NCBI RefSeq assembly: GCF_009856825.1
Contig: NZ_WVTD01000012.1
Location: forward strand, 1-64,000
Source: Novosphingobium silvae
GTDB lineage: Bacteria > Pseudomonadota > Alphaproteobacteria > Sphingomonadales > Sphingomonadaceae
Reading direction: 5' to 3'
Length of the DNA: 64,000 nucleotides
Both the position numbers and the translations under genes were made by a program. A model generated the notes under the pieces. The model was not told the origin of the DNA. It did not search any database and saw only the letters and a list, made by a program, of their open reading frames with translations. Positions 24,305 to 32,261 of the stretch are shown piece by piece (positions within the stretch are counted from its first letter, which is position 1; each line of letters opens with the position of its first letter).

Positions 24305-24523
24305 TCACGCTGCGAGGCGCTTTTCGACCTCGTCCACGCCGAGCGCCTTTATGCGCTTGCCAAGGCTTTCGATCCTGCGTGGATCGAGCTTGAGCAATCC
24401 GGCTCTATCGAGCGCCTTGATCGCCTCGTCGCGCTCCCGTTCCTCCAGTTGGCGGCGCCTGTCAGTCAGCCGCCGTTCGTCCTCAGCAAGCGCCGCGCGC
24501 TCCTGTTCTATCGTTCGTGCCAT
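24305..24523 (-). CDS. small charged coiled-coil protein next to oriT
   Basis: 72 aa from ATG 24523 (MARTIEQERAALAEDERRL). Strongly charged helix through residues 1-40 (RRRQLEERERDEAIKAL), then KLDPRRIESLGKRIKALGVDEVEKRL. In size and helix pattern it resembles small TraD-like accessory proteins found beside relaxase genes of sphingomonad plasmids, but sequence identity was not tested. It is transcribed away from oriT, opposite to the RHH-T4CP-relaxase genes. The longer frame up to 24760 is not needed. Confidence 0.55.
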   Translation of the reverse strand: MARTIEQERAALAEDERRLTDRRRQLEERERDEAIKALDRAGLLKLDPRRIESLGKRIKALGVDEVEKRLAA

Positions 24524-24766
24524 GAGCACCTCTTGGTTCACGCTGATCGGGCTGCGAACTGACAGGCAGCCTATCGCACCAGAGCCGACCGGGAAACCAC
24601 CATTGCAGGCGTTTTCCGCTTGATAGGCGGCCGCCCAGGATCGGACTGTTCCGCTCGGCTGAGCGGCAGGGTGCCTGGCCGGATCCGGATTCGCGCCACG
24701 ATCCGATCGTCTGTCCCACTCCCCGCAGACATAGCGAACAATCCTAAGGCAGAGATGCACACCGTA

Positions 24767-24795
24767 TGCACCTGCGGTGCAATATTGTCTTGTAA
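24767..24795 (+). other. predicted oriT core (nic region), R388-like
   Basis: TGCACC-TGC-GGTGCA inverted repeat (24767-24781) is followed by TATTGTCT (24783-24790) and TGTAACC. R388 oriT, as I recall it, has GCACC-GAAA-GGTGC then G-TATTGTCT with the nick after the last T. Arms, octamer and spacing agree closely, so I predict cleavage after 24790 on the + strand by the MobF relaxase encoded at 27571. Located 210 nt upstream of the RHH gene, where R388 oriT lies relative to trwA. Confidence 0.75.
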
Positions 24796-25004
24796 CCTCA
24801 AAGCGTTATCGTGAATGCGCTGTGTGGGACGTCCGAGTACATATTTTGCGCTCGCCATTAAGCACTGAAAACCAACGGGTTGCATGTAGTCGCCGCGACT
24901 GCCGCCAATGCTGCACCACAGTCCGCGTTGCGCGGCAGGAGGTTTTCGGCTAAGAAAACAGCCACTTTCTGAGACCCCACCAGCCTCTCTGCTAGGAGGC
25001 TGGG

Positions 25005-25295
25005 TTGAGCAGCAAACTTCGCCATTACAACGTGCGTCTGACGCCGACCCAATGGGCTCGGTTGAGCGCGCTTGCCGACGATCGGCAACAGACCCCTGCA
25101 AAGCTCGTCCGCGACGCGGTCGATGCCTATCTGGGCGCCAACGATCTGCTGAACGCCAGCCAGCGCCGGCTGGCCCGCATCAGCGAGTTCCAGCAGATCG
25201 CGCTCGATATCATCATACGCGAACAATATCCCGAATATCGGGACCGCATCATCGCGGAAGCCGACAAGCGCCTGGAGCAATATCATGGCGCGTAA
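25005..25295 (+). CDS. ribbon-helix-helix relaxosome accessory protein (TrwA-like)
   Basis: 96 aa from TTG 25005; AGGAGG at 24994-24999 is 5 nt upstream. RHH/CopG motif at the N-terminus: LRHYNVRLTPTQWARLSALADDR...PAKLVRDAVDAYL (about 5-44), a strand for DNA contacts plus two helices. The C-terminal half is helical (FQQIALDIIIREQYPEYRDRI) and may contact the coupling protein or form tetramers. Position upstream of T4CP and MobF genes matches trwA of R388, which binds oriT and represses the operon. Overlaps the T4CP gene by 11 nt. Confidence 0.85.
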   Translation: MSSKLRHYNVRLTPTQWARLSALADDRQQTPAKLVRDAVDAYLGANDLLNASQRRLARISEFQQIALDIIIREQYPEYRDRIIAEADKRLEQYHGA

Positions 25296-27567
25296 GGACA
25301 TCCGCACCGATGGCAGATCGGTCCCGCTCACCCACCATTCCTCCCGCGGCAGGGTGCAGCGCAACGCTGGCAACTTCACCCGTGGCAGCCAGCTCATCAC
25401 GCATGAAATGCTCATGTGGTTCGCCGGTGCGAAACTGCCGCTGCTGCTCTGGTTCTTTGCGTTCGTGGCGGCCTGGTTCGTGATCATGTCCGTGCGGCTC
25501 GACGAGCACGGCTTCCAGCTGATCTGCATGAAGCTCTACGCTATGCTCTGGGACTGGATCGGGCTCGATCCCAACAAGCGCGTGAACGTCGCCCTGCCCA
25601 GTGGCGAGGTGATGCGCACCATCATGCCCTATGTGCCCCACATCCCGGATGTCATACGGGCCTGGTCGGTGGCCATGCGCGGCGTTCTCGGTGCCCTTCT
25701 GGTCTCGATCTTTGTGGCGATTCCACTCGCCATCTGGTTCGTCGACATGTCCCGCAAGCGTGGCCTTTCGATCCTTCAGGAACGCCATGAGCGCGGCGCC
25801 ATGCTGGTCAGCAGGGACCTCCTCTACTCGGAGGTGGTTCAGCACAACCGCGCCAAGTTCGAAGAGGACGCCCGCGAGGGCTTTCCCGGCCTGTCGAGTG
25901 CCCAGGTGCTTCGCCTGCCATTCTCGGCGCGCAAGGAAGGCGGCATCCACCATCCCTACACGCTCGCGGACATCCCTTATCCCCATCGGATGGAGCAGTC
26001 CCATACGATGCTCATCGGCACGACCGGTGCGGGCAAGACAACCGCGCTGCGCAGCCTCGTTGCCCAGATGCGCGCGCGACAGGACAACGCGGTCATCTTC
26101 GATCTCACCGGGGCCTATGTCGAGGCGTTCTTCGATCGCTCGCGCGACACCATCCTCAACCCCATGGATCAGCGCTGCCCCGCCTGGTCGATCTTCAACG
26201 ACTGCTCGACATACAGCAATTTCACATCGGCAGCCGTCGCGCTCATCCCCTCCGATGGCGGCTCGTCAGAGCCCTTCTGGGCGCTGGCGGCGCGGACCCT
26301 CTTCATCGAAATGTGCATGCGCCTGATCGAGCGCGGGGAAACCAGCAATCTGGCCTTGGCCGAAAATCTGATGACCGCCGATCTCAAGCGGGTTCATCGC
26401 TATCTGTCCAACACGATTGCCGATCCACTGACCGCGCCGGAAGCCGCACGCATGGCCGAGTCCATCCGGGCCGTCTTCAATACCAATGCGCAGGTGTTGC
26501 GCTTCCTTCCCGACGAGGGCGAACCCTTCTCGATCCGCCAATGGATGATGGCGGATCGCAAGCCCGGGTCCATTCTCTTCGTGACGTCCGACTATGACGA
26601 TCTGGACATGAACAAGCCGCTGCTGACGCTGTGGATGAACCTGGCGATCACCAGTCTGATGAAGCTGCCGCGCACCAGTGCGCTGCGCACCTGGTTCATG
26701 TTCGATGAGGTCGGGGCACTTCACCGGGTGCCGGCGATTGAAAAGGGCCTGCAGACCGCGCGCAATTTTGGCGGGGCCATGATTCTCGGGCTGCATAGTT
26801 TCGAGAAGCTGGTTGAGGTGTACGGCGAGCAGGGAGCCCGCAATCTCGCCTCTCTCGCACGCTCGAAGCTCATTCTGGCGACCGCTGATCTCGATACCGC
26901 CGAGCAGTGCGCCCGCTACATCGGCAATCGCGAAGTCCGGCAAATGGATGAGGCCTACAGCTACGGCTATAACAACACCCGAGACGCCTCGACTCTCACG
27001 CCGCGCAAGCAGGTGGAGCCGCTCGTCATAGCCGACGATATCACCAACCTGCCGTCGCTTCACGGCTTCGTGAAGTTCCCCGACGGTTTCCCCGCCGCAA
27101 GGATCAAACTCGAATGGCAACACTACCCGCAGGTCGCTGAAGGCTTCCTCCCGCGCCCCGATCCACGGCCGGTGCGTTCCAAGCGCGCCGAAGAGGCCTT
27201 TGAAGACGCGGAAGAGGGGGAAGCTGGCGGGCGGGACGGGGCAGGGCAGATCGTCGAGGAGGTGGTGGAGCCGGGCAATCTCGCCAAGGAAATGGCAGCA
27301 CGCATCCTCGAGCAGAATGCCGAAGAACCCGGCCGGAACCGCAGCGACGACGAAGGGGAAAAGAGCCGCGAACCGCAAGGGATCAACGCGCAGCCGCGCG
27401 CCACGGGCGAGGGAGATCCGTCACGCAGAGGCGAACGGACCGATGCCGCAGACAGCCGGGCAGCTACAGCGTCGATGTCCTCCGTCGAGGATCAAACGCT
27501 GGTCGAACTGCGTCACGATTTCTCCGCGGGCCTGGAGCCTGACGGTGGCATGGACATGGGGATCTAG
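25285..27567 (+). CDS. type IV coupling protein (TrwB/TraD family ATPase)
   Basis: 760 aa. Two N-terminal TM segments (about 50-68 and 130-155) flank a periplasmic loop; Walker A GTTGAGKTT near 245, Walker B WFMFDEVG near 472, followed by the conserved NFGGAMILGLHSF and RSKLILATAD. The C-terminal 150 residues are acidic and low complexity. Hexameric inner-membrane ATPase that links the relaxosome to the secretion channel and pumps DNA. Fits TrwB/TraD in size, with an extended tail. Lies between the accessory and relaxase genes; relaxase start is 3 nt after its stop. Confidence 0.92.
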   Translation: MARKDIRTDGRSVPLTHHSSRGRVQRNAGNFTRGSQLITHEMLMWFAGAKLPLLLWFFAFVAAWFVIMSVRLDEHGFQLICMKLYAMLWDWIGLDPNKRVNVALPSGEVMRTIMPYVPHIPDVIRAWSVAMRGVLGALLVSIFVAIPLAIWFVDMSRKRGLSILQERHERGAMLVSRDLLYSEVVQHNRAKFEEDAREGFPGLSSAQVLRLPFSARKEGGIHHPYTLADIPYPHRMEQSHTMLIGTTGAGKTTALRSLVAQMRARQDNAVIFDLTGAYVEAFFDRSRDTILNPMDQRCPAWSIFNDCSTYSNFTSAAVALIPSDGGSSEPFWALAARTLFIEMCMRLIERGETSNLALAENLMTADLKRVHRYLSNTIADPLTAPEAARMAESIRAVFNTNAQVLRFLPDEGEPFSIRQWMMADRKPGSILFVTSDYDDLDMNKPLLTLWMNLAITSLMKLPRTSALRTWFMFDEVGALHRVPAIEKGLQTARNFGGAMILGLHSFEKLVEVYGEQGARNLASLARSKLILATADLDTAEQCARYIGNREVRQMDEAYSYGYNNTRDASTLTPRKQVEPLVIADDITNLPSLHGFVKFPDGFPAARIKLEWQHYPQVAEGFLPRPDPRPVRSKRAEEAFEDAEEGEAGGRDGAGQIVEEVVEPGNLAKEMAARILEQNAEEPGRNRSDDEGEKSREPQGINAQPRATGEGDPSRRGERTDAADSRAATASMSSVEDQTLVELRHDFSAGLEPDGGMDMGI

Positions 27568-27570
27568 GCC

Positions 27571-30500
27571 ATGCTCTCGGTCGCCCCGGTCCGCTCTGCC
27601 TCAGGTGCGGCGAACTACTTCGCCAAGGACGATTACTACACAGCCGATGGCAGCGCCGAAGTAAGCGGCTGGGCCGGGGAAGGGGCCGACGAGCTCGGCC
27701 TCTCCGGCCAAGTGTCCAAAGATGCCTTCGAGGGTGTTCTCAATGGCCGCCTTCCCGACGGTACGATGGTGGGTCAGGTCGAGAACCGGCAGGCGGGAAT
27801 CGACCTCACCTTTTCCATGCCGAAGTCCGCCTCGGTGATGGCCTATGTCGCAGGCGACAAGCGGGTGCTCGACGCCAATATGGCAGCGGTCAAGGCGACC
27901 ATGAAATGGGTCGAGGCCAACCTCGCCGAGGGTCGCAAGGATGTCGACGGCAAGAAGGTCCCGTTCCGGACCGGCAATCTCGTCTATGCCCTCTTCCAGC
28001 ACGACACGAGCCGGGCCCTCGACCCCCAGGCGCATATCCATGCCGTCATCGCCAATCTCACGCGCATGGCCGATGGCAAGTGGCAGGCGCTCCATAATGG
28101 CGAGATCTGGCGCAACAATAGCGTGATCGGCTCGATCTACCACGCGTTCCTGCGCGATGGTCTGGAGAAGCTAGGCTACCAGCTCGACATGCGTGGCAAG
28201 CATGGCACGTTCGAGATTGCGGGCGTTCCCAAGGCTGTGCTCGAAGCCTTCAGCCAGCGTCGTGAGGAGATCCTCGCCAAGGCAGGGGCACTTGGGATCA
28301 CCAGTCCCCAGGGTATGCGCGAAGTCACGACGCGGACCCGGGATCCCAAGCTCCATGTCGACGACAGGGACGACCTGCGCGTCGGTTGGAAGGATAAAGC
28401 GGCATCGCTCGGCTTTGACGGAAAGGCCCTGCTGGACGCCGCGGTCGCCCGAGCCCAGCGTGCTGAGCCCGGCAGCGCCCTCGAGCGTGGCTACCGCGCG
28501 GTCAGTGACGCCATCAGCGGGGCGTGGGAGAAACTGTCCCAGATCGTCCAGCCTGGGGATCCCCTGGTCGATCGCGGACTGGCTCGCCTCACGCAGTCGC
28601 CCGCCGAGGCTCGAACCCAGCTGGCCCTGGCATCAGCCGTTCGCATTCTGGGGCAGCGTGAGGCGGCTTTCAGCCTGAGGCTGCTCACAAAGACCGCTGT
28701 CGATCTCGCGCTTAAGGGCGTCACTTCAGAAACCGTCGAGCGCCGTATCGGCGCCTTGCTCGAGAAGGGCGCGCTGGTCCCCGAAACCATAAGGCGAGAC
28801 GACGGGACCTTCCGCATGGTCACGACGCCGCAGGCGCTCCAGACCGAGGCGCAGATTCTGGCGCGGGTCGAAGCTGGCAAAGGCACGGTCGAGCCCATCG
28901 TGCCAGCGAGTGAAGCACCTGGCCGCCTTCAGGCCGCCGCAGCGCTCCCGCTGAACGCAGGTCAGCTCGGTGCGGCCACCATGATTATCGCCTCGTCCGA
29001 TCGCACGGTGATCGTCCAGGGCATCGCCGGCGCCGGCAAATCGACCATGCTGGCAAGCGTCGCGCGGGTTGCGGAAGCAGAAGGGAGGACCATCCTTGGT
29101 CTGGCCTTCCAGAACAAGATGGTAGCCGACATGGCGACAGGAGCGGGGATCGAAGCCCGCACCATCGCGTCGTTCGTCCTGGAAAACGAGAAACATCTCG
29201 CAAACCCCCACGGGCCACGTTTTGATGAAGCACGCTCTGCGCTCGCCGGCACCATGCTGATCGTCGATGAGAGCTCAATGGTGTCGAGCGAGGACATGCT
29301 CAGACTTCAGGACATCAGCGCGTTGATGGGTGTCGACAAGCTCGTCCTGGTCGGCGACCGACAGCAGCTGTCCTCGATCGACGCGGGAAAATCCTTCGCG
29401 CTGATCCAGGCGGGGGGCGGCTCCATCGCGCGAATGGACGAGAATATTCGCCAGCGCACCGACCAGCTGCGCACCGTCGCGGCGCTCGCCAATGTCGGGC
29501 AGGCCGGCCAGGCGCTCGGCGTCCTTGGCGAAAAGGTCATCGAGCATGGCGCGCCGGCCGAGCATGCCGCAGAGCGCTGGCTTGCACTCGCGCCGGGCGA
29601 TCGTGACGTGACGGCCGTATTTGCTTCGGGCCGTGAGGCGCGGGCTACGATCAACGAGGAAATCCAGAAGGGCCTCGCAGCTGAGGGAACCTTGAGAGGC
29701 GAGGCAGTGCAACTCGCTGTCTATGAGCGGGTCAACTTAACCCGCGAGGAACTGCGCTATCCTTCTTCCTACCGGGCCGGCCAGACGATCGAGGTCGGTC
29801 GCGGCGGCGCGCCCGATCTGGGCCTTCGGGCAGGGCGATTCGATATCCTCAAGGTCCAGGCCAACGGCCGGATCGAGATCAGCGATGGCCGCCGGCGGTT
29901 TCGCATCGACCCTCAGCGCATCACCCCTGGAGAAAGGCGCGACCAGATCGCCCTTACCGAGCGTAAGGACATAGCCCTTCGCGAGGGCGACCGGATCCGC
30001 TGGACAGCGAACGACAAGGAGCGGGGCCTGCACAACGCTGCCCTGGCCCGAATTCTTGGCGTCGATGCCACTGGCGTGACAGTCGAAACCGCTGGTTGCG
30101 AAAAGCTGACGCTCGCACCCGGCGATCCGATGCTCTCGCGCCTCGACCTTGCCTATGCGCTCAATATGCATATGGCGCAGGGCATCACGACCGATCGCGC
30201 GATCACGGTCATGTCGAGCTATGAGCGAAACCTTTCCAATCAGCGCCTCTTCAACGTCGGGGTCACCCGGGTGCGCGACGATCTCACCCTCGTCGTGGAC
30301 GATAAGGAGAAGCTGACCCGCCAGCTCGACATGAATCCAGGCAACAAGACGTCCGCGCTCGAAACCGTCGGCCGGATCGATATCGATCGGCCCGGCGGCG
30401 GCGGTCCCGGCGGTACGAAGGGACCGTTCGATCCTGGCCCCATCCCTGCGGGGATTCTCCCACCACTTCCTGCCGACCTGCCACCGTTGCGAGACAAAAC

Positions 30501-30615
30501 CGGAAGACCCGCAGTAGGGGTGCTGAATGTTGGCCCTGGTCAATCGATCGAAGGAAGGACCGGACCCGACCTCTTACCGCCCCTGCCTGAGCGCAGCCTC
30601 GGCCTCGACCTTTAG
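27571..30615 (+). CDS. MobF relaxase-helicase (TrwC/TraI family)
   Basis: 1014 aa. N-terminal relaxase: catalytic Tyr candidates Y16, Y22 and Y23 (NYFAKDDYYTADG), and the HUH triad at H144, H155 and H157 (FQHDTSRALDPQAHIHAV), spaced like TrwC H150/H161/H163. C-terminal RecD-like helicase: Walker A GIAGAGKST near 485, Walker B LIVDESSM near 563, and QRTDQLRT, ALNMHMAQGIT and VGVTRVR motifs. It nicks oriT, stays linked to the 5' end and unwinds DNA during conjugation. A Pro/Gly-rich tail follows 930. The gene is intact, so the module could be functional, but no T4SS genes are in this window. Confidence 0.95.
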   Translation: MLSVAPVRSASGAANYFAKDDYYTADGSAEVSGWAGEGADELGLSGQVSKDAFEGVLNGRLPDGTMVGQVENRQAGIDLTFSMPKSASVMAYVAGDKRVLDANMAAVKATMKWVEANLAEGRKDVDGKKVPFRTGNLVYALFQHDTSRALDPQAHIHAVIANLTRMADGKWQALHNGEIWRNNSVIGSIYHAFLRDGLEKLGYQLDMRGKHGTFEIAGVPKAVLEAFSQRREEILAKAGALGITSPQGMREVTTRTRDPKLHVDDRDDLRVGWKDKAASLGFDGKALLDAAVARAQRAEPGSALERGYRAVSDAISGAWEKLSQIVQPGDPLVDRGLARLTQSPAEARTQLALASAVRILGQREAAFSLRLLTKTAVDLALKGVTSETVERRIGALLEKGALVPETIRRDDGTFRMVTTPQALQTEAQILARVEAGKGTVEPIVPASEAPGRLQAAAALPLNAGQLGAATMIIASSDRTVIVQGIAGAGKSTMLASVARVAEAEGRTILGLAFQNKMVADMATGAGIEARTIASFVLENEKHLANPHGPRFDEARSALAGTMLIVDESSMVSSEDMLRLQDISALMGVDKLVLVGDRQQLSSIDAGKSFALIQAGGGSIARMDENIRQRTDQLRTVAALANVGQAGQALGVLGEKVIEHGAPAEHAAERWLALAPGDRDVTAVFASGREARATINEEIQKGLAAEGTLRGEAVQLAVYERVNLTREELRYPSSYRAGQTIEVGRGGAPDLGLRAGRFDILKVQANGRIEISDGRRRFRIDPQRITPGERRDQIALTERKDIALREGDRIRWTANDKERGLHNAALARILGVDATGVTVETAGCEKLTLAPGDPMLSRLDLAYALNMHMAQGITTDRAITVMSSYERNLSNQRLFNVGVTRVRDDLTLVVDDKEKLTRQLDMNPGNKTSALETVGRIDIDRPGGGGPGGTKGPFDPGPIPAGILPPLPADLPPLRDKTGRPAVGVLNVGPGQSIEGRTGPDLLPPLPERSLGLDL

Positions 30616-30679
30616 GTGTAGGCGCGCCGAAAGCTCTGAGGGATGACAGCCAGCTCCCAAACCTTGTGCCAGTATCCTT

Positions 30680-30702
30680 TATAGGGTAGGGGGGTATTGT
30701 AT
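30680..30702 (+). promoter_or_regulatory. putative RcnR-type operator
   Basis: TATAGGGTAGGGGGGTATTGTA, with a G6 tract between TA steps, abuts the start codon of the RcnR-like gene. RcnR binds G-tract sites of TACT-G6-N-AGTA type; the match is partial. Autoregulation is implied. Confidence 0.45.
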
Positions 30703-30976
30703 GGCTCACTTACTCCGAGAGAAGGATGCGCTCAAGATGCGTGTCCGCCGGCTGATTGGTCAGTTGCAGGCAATCGAACGCGGATTGGATACCGGTCAGG
30801 ACTGTTCCACTACCCTTCATCTGGCCGCCGCAGTCCGGGGCGCTGTGACTGGTCTGATCGATGAGCTGATCGAATCTCACGTGAAGGAACATGTTTCCGG
30901 GCCCAATCTGACCCAGGCACAACGCGATGAGGGGGCCGAGGCGCTCGTTACCGCGATACGCCGGTACGCCAAGTAA
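30701..30976 (+). CDS. RcnR/FrmR-family repressor (orphan)
   Basis: 91 aa, DUF156 helical repressor. Residues H3, C35, H60 and H64 are all present, the full set used by E. coli RcnR for Ni/Co sensing; FrmR-type formaldehyde sensors keep C35 and H60 but usually not H64. GQDCSTTLHL and ELIESHVKEHV frame the sites. Unlike the DmeR-like repressor at 3859 it has no adjacent exporter: the next gene is DUF1289. It may regulate itself plus one of the distant metal loci of this element. Confidence 0.8.
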   Translation: MAHLLREKDALKMRVRRLIGQLQAIERGLDTGQDCSTTLHLAAAVRGAVTGLIDELIESHVKEHVSGPNLTQAQRDEGAEALVTAIRRYAK

Positions 30977-31049
30977 GCGATGGGGTGCGAAGTTGCTTAT
31001 TCCGCCAGTGGGACGCGCGCCGCATCAGCATCGCGGCTGAATCCGACCC

Positions 31050-31253
31050 TTGAACTCAAGCGCGGCGGTTGATCGGATGCGCTCGCCCTGCATCGATCTA
31101 TGTTCGTTCGACGGGAAGACCGGCTGGTGCCGGGGCTGCGGCCGAACCATTCCTGAAGTGCGTGCCTGGAAGAAGGCACAGCCGCATCAGTTACGCAAGA
31201 TCACAGCTGAACTTCCGCGCCGTTTGGCGAAGCTTCAGAAGGGGAAAGTGTGA
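31050..31253 (+). CDS. DUF1289 family protein
   Basis: 67 aa from TTG 31050, or 58 aa from ATG 31077. SPCIDLC...GWCRGCGRTIPEVRAWKKAQP is the DUF1289 signature with four Cys that probably bind zinc or a cluster. Small cytosolic proteins of this family are widespread in Proteobacteria and have unknown function. No strong RBS decides the start; conserved homologues generally carry about 8-10 residues before the SPC motif, favouring 31050. Confidence 0.75.
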   Translation: MNSSAAVDRMRSPCIDLCSFDGKTGWCRGCGRTIPEVRAWKKAQPHQLRKITAELPRRLAKLQKGKV

Positions 31254-31357
31254 CGGCAGGCTGTTTCTTCGCCAAATTGCGGGCGTCCCACCGGGGCAGC
31301 GAGTGGACCGGGTAGCCCGGCCCAACTCATTTGGATCGCGCCGCCCAATTGCTCCTG

Positions 31358-32104
31358 TCAGTTCTGCTCCGGCGTATGTCGCACAACAATCTCACGTAGA
31401 AGTTCGCCGAGGGGTGTTCGGAAGTTCGCTTCCTCGGCTGTCGGAACGCTCTCGCGACGTCTGATGTGGCAATGAAGATGGCCATCAGCCGCTTTTCTGA
31501 GCAGTTGATTGAAATTGGCCATTTGCTGCTTGAAAGACTTTTGGCCTGGATATTGCGCAGCAAAATCAGCAAATGTGGTGAAGTTGCCCATAGCGGGCGG
31601 AATATGGTCCATGATCGCCCGTAAGAGCATCATCGTGGCCATGTGCGCCTCGCCGGCAGCGGTCACGTTCAGCTCTCGGCAGAGCACTACCAACCGGCTG
31701 AAATCATATGTCGTCCTGGGGAGTGCCTTTAATTCCCGGATCGTGTGCTCAGATACGAAGGATACAGCCGGCATCTTGACTGGCTCTGTCGTTCTCTCGG
31801 CGGCTTGCTCTTCGGCCTGGATATCTCGAACAGCGGCATCGATCAGGTGCAGGCATTGCACGATCTCGTCATTTTCAGGCTGCCGATGTGTGCCCCTGCC
31901 AGGTGTCGTAAAGGTGGGAATATTGATAAAGTAGGCGCTGCCTTCGCCCAGTGATTTTCGGATGATCTCCCTGGCTTCTGTCAAAAGTGCGACCAGTTTC
32001 GAAACCTGAGAAACCTCCCAGGGAGGATCCCTTCTGGCGAGAAATTGCCCCCGCCAGCCTTCGATCTGACGGCGGACCTGCTGTAACTTTTCGCTTTTGG
32101 TCAT
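31358..32104 (-). CDS. hypothetical helical protein, divergent from PRTase-like gene
   Basis: 248 aa from ATG 32104 (MTKSEKLQQV). N-terminal half: helix (VRRQIEGWRGQF), VSQVSKLVALLTEAREII. C-terminal half: TTYDFSRLVVLCRELN, HMATMMLLRAIMDHIPPAMG and KSFKQQMANFNQLLRKAADGHLHCHIR, a pattern I have seen in proteins of unknown function scattered in defence-rich regions; the RKAADGHLH segment is the best-conserved looking. No enzyme motif, TM or signal. The upstream frame to 32182 lacks an RBS. Shares a 157-bp divergent promoter region with the next gene. Confidence 0.6.
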   Translation of the reverse strand: MTKSEKLQQVRRQIEGWRGQFLARRDPPWEVSQVSKLVALLTEAREIIRKSLGEGSAYFINIPTFTTPGRGTHRQPENDEIVQCLHLIDAAVRDIQAEEQAAERTTEPVKMPAVSFVSEHTIRELKALPRTTYDFSRLVVLCRELNVTAAGEAHMATMMLLRAIMDHIPPAMGNFTTFADFAAQYPGQKSFKQQMANFNQLLRKAADGHLHCHIRRRESVPTAEEANFRTPLGELLREIVVRHTPEQN

Positions 32105-32261
32105 GCTTTCCTTGCAATTCAGGCTTACACTCCGTCGCAATATAAGGCTGTTTTTGTTAACGACTACAGTAACTAAGGACATTTCACGGCATTTTGTTTA
32201 CGGGATAAACTCGTTCGCGTCGCGGTCCGACCGCAGGCAGTTTGTCCATGATGGAGCCTTG

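Noticed and set aside
26266..27378. Minus-strand frame antisense to the coupling protein
   Set aside because: The plus strand has Walker A/B and correct neighbours; no evidence for an antisense gene.
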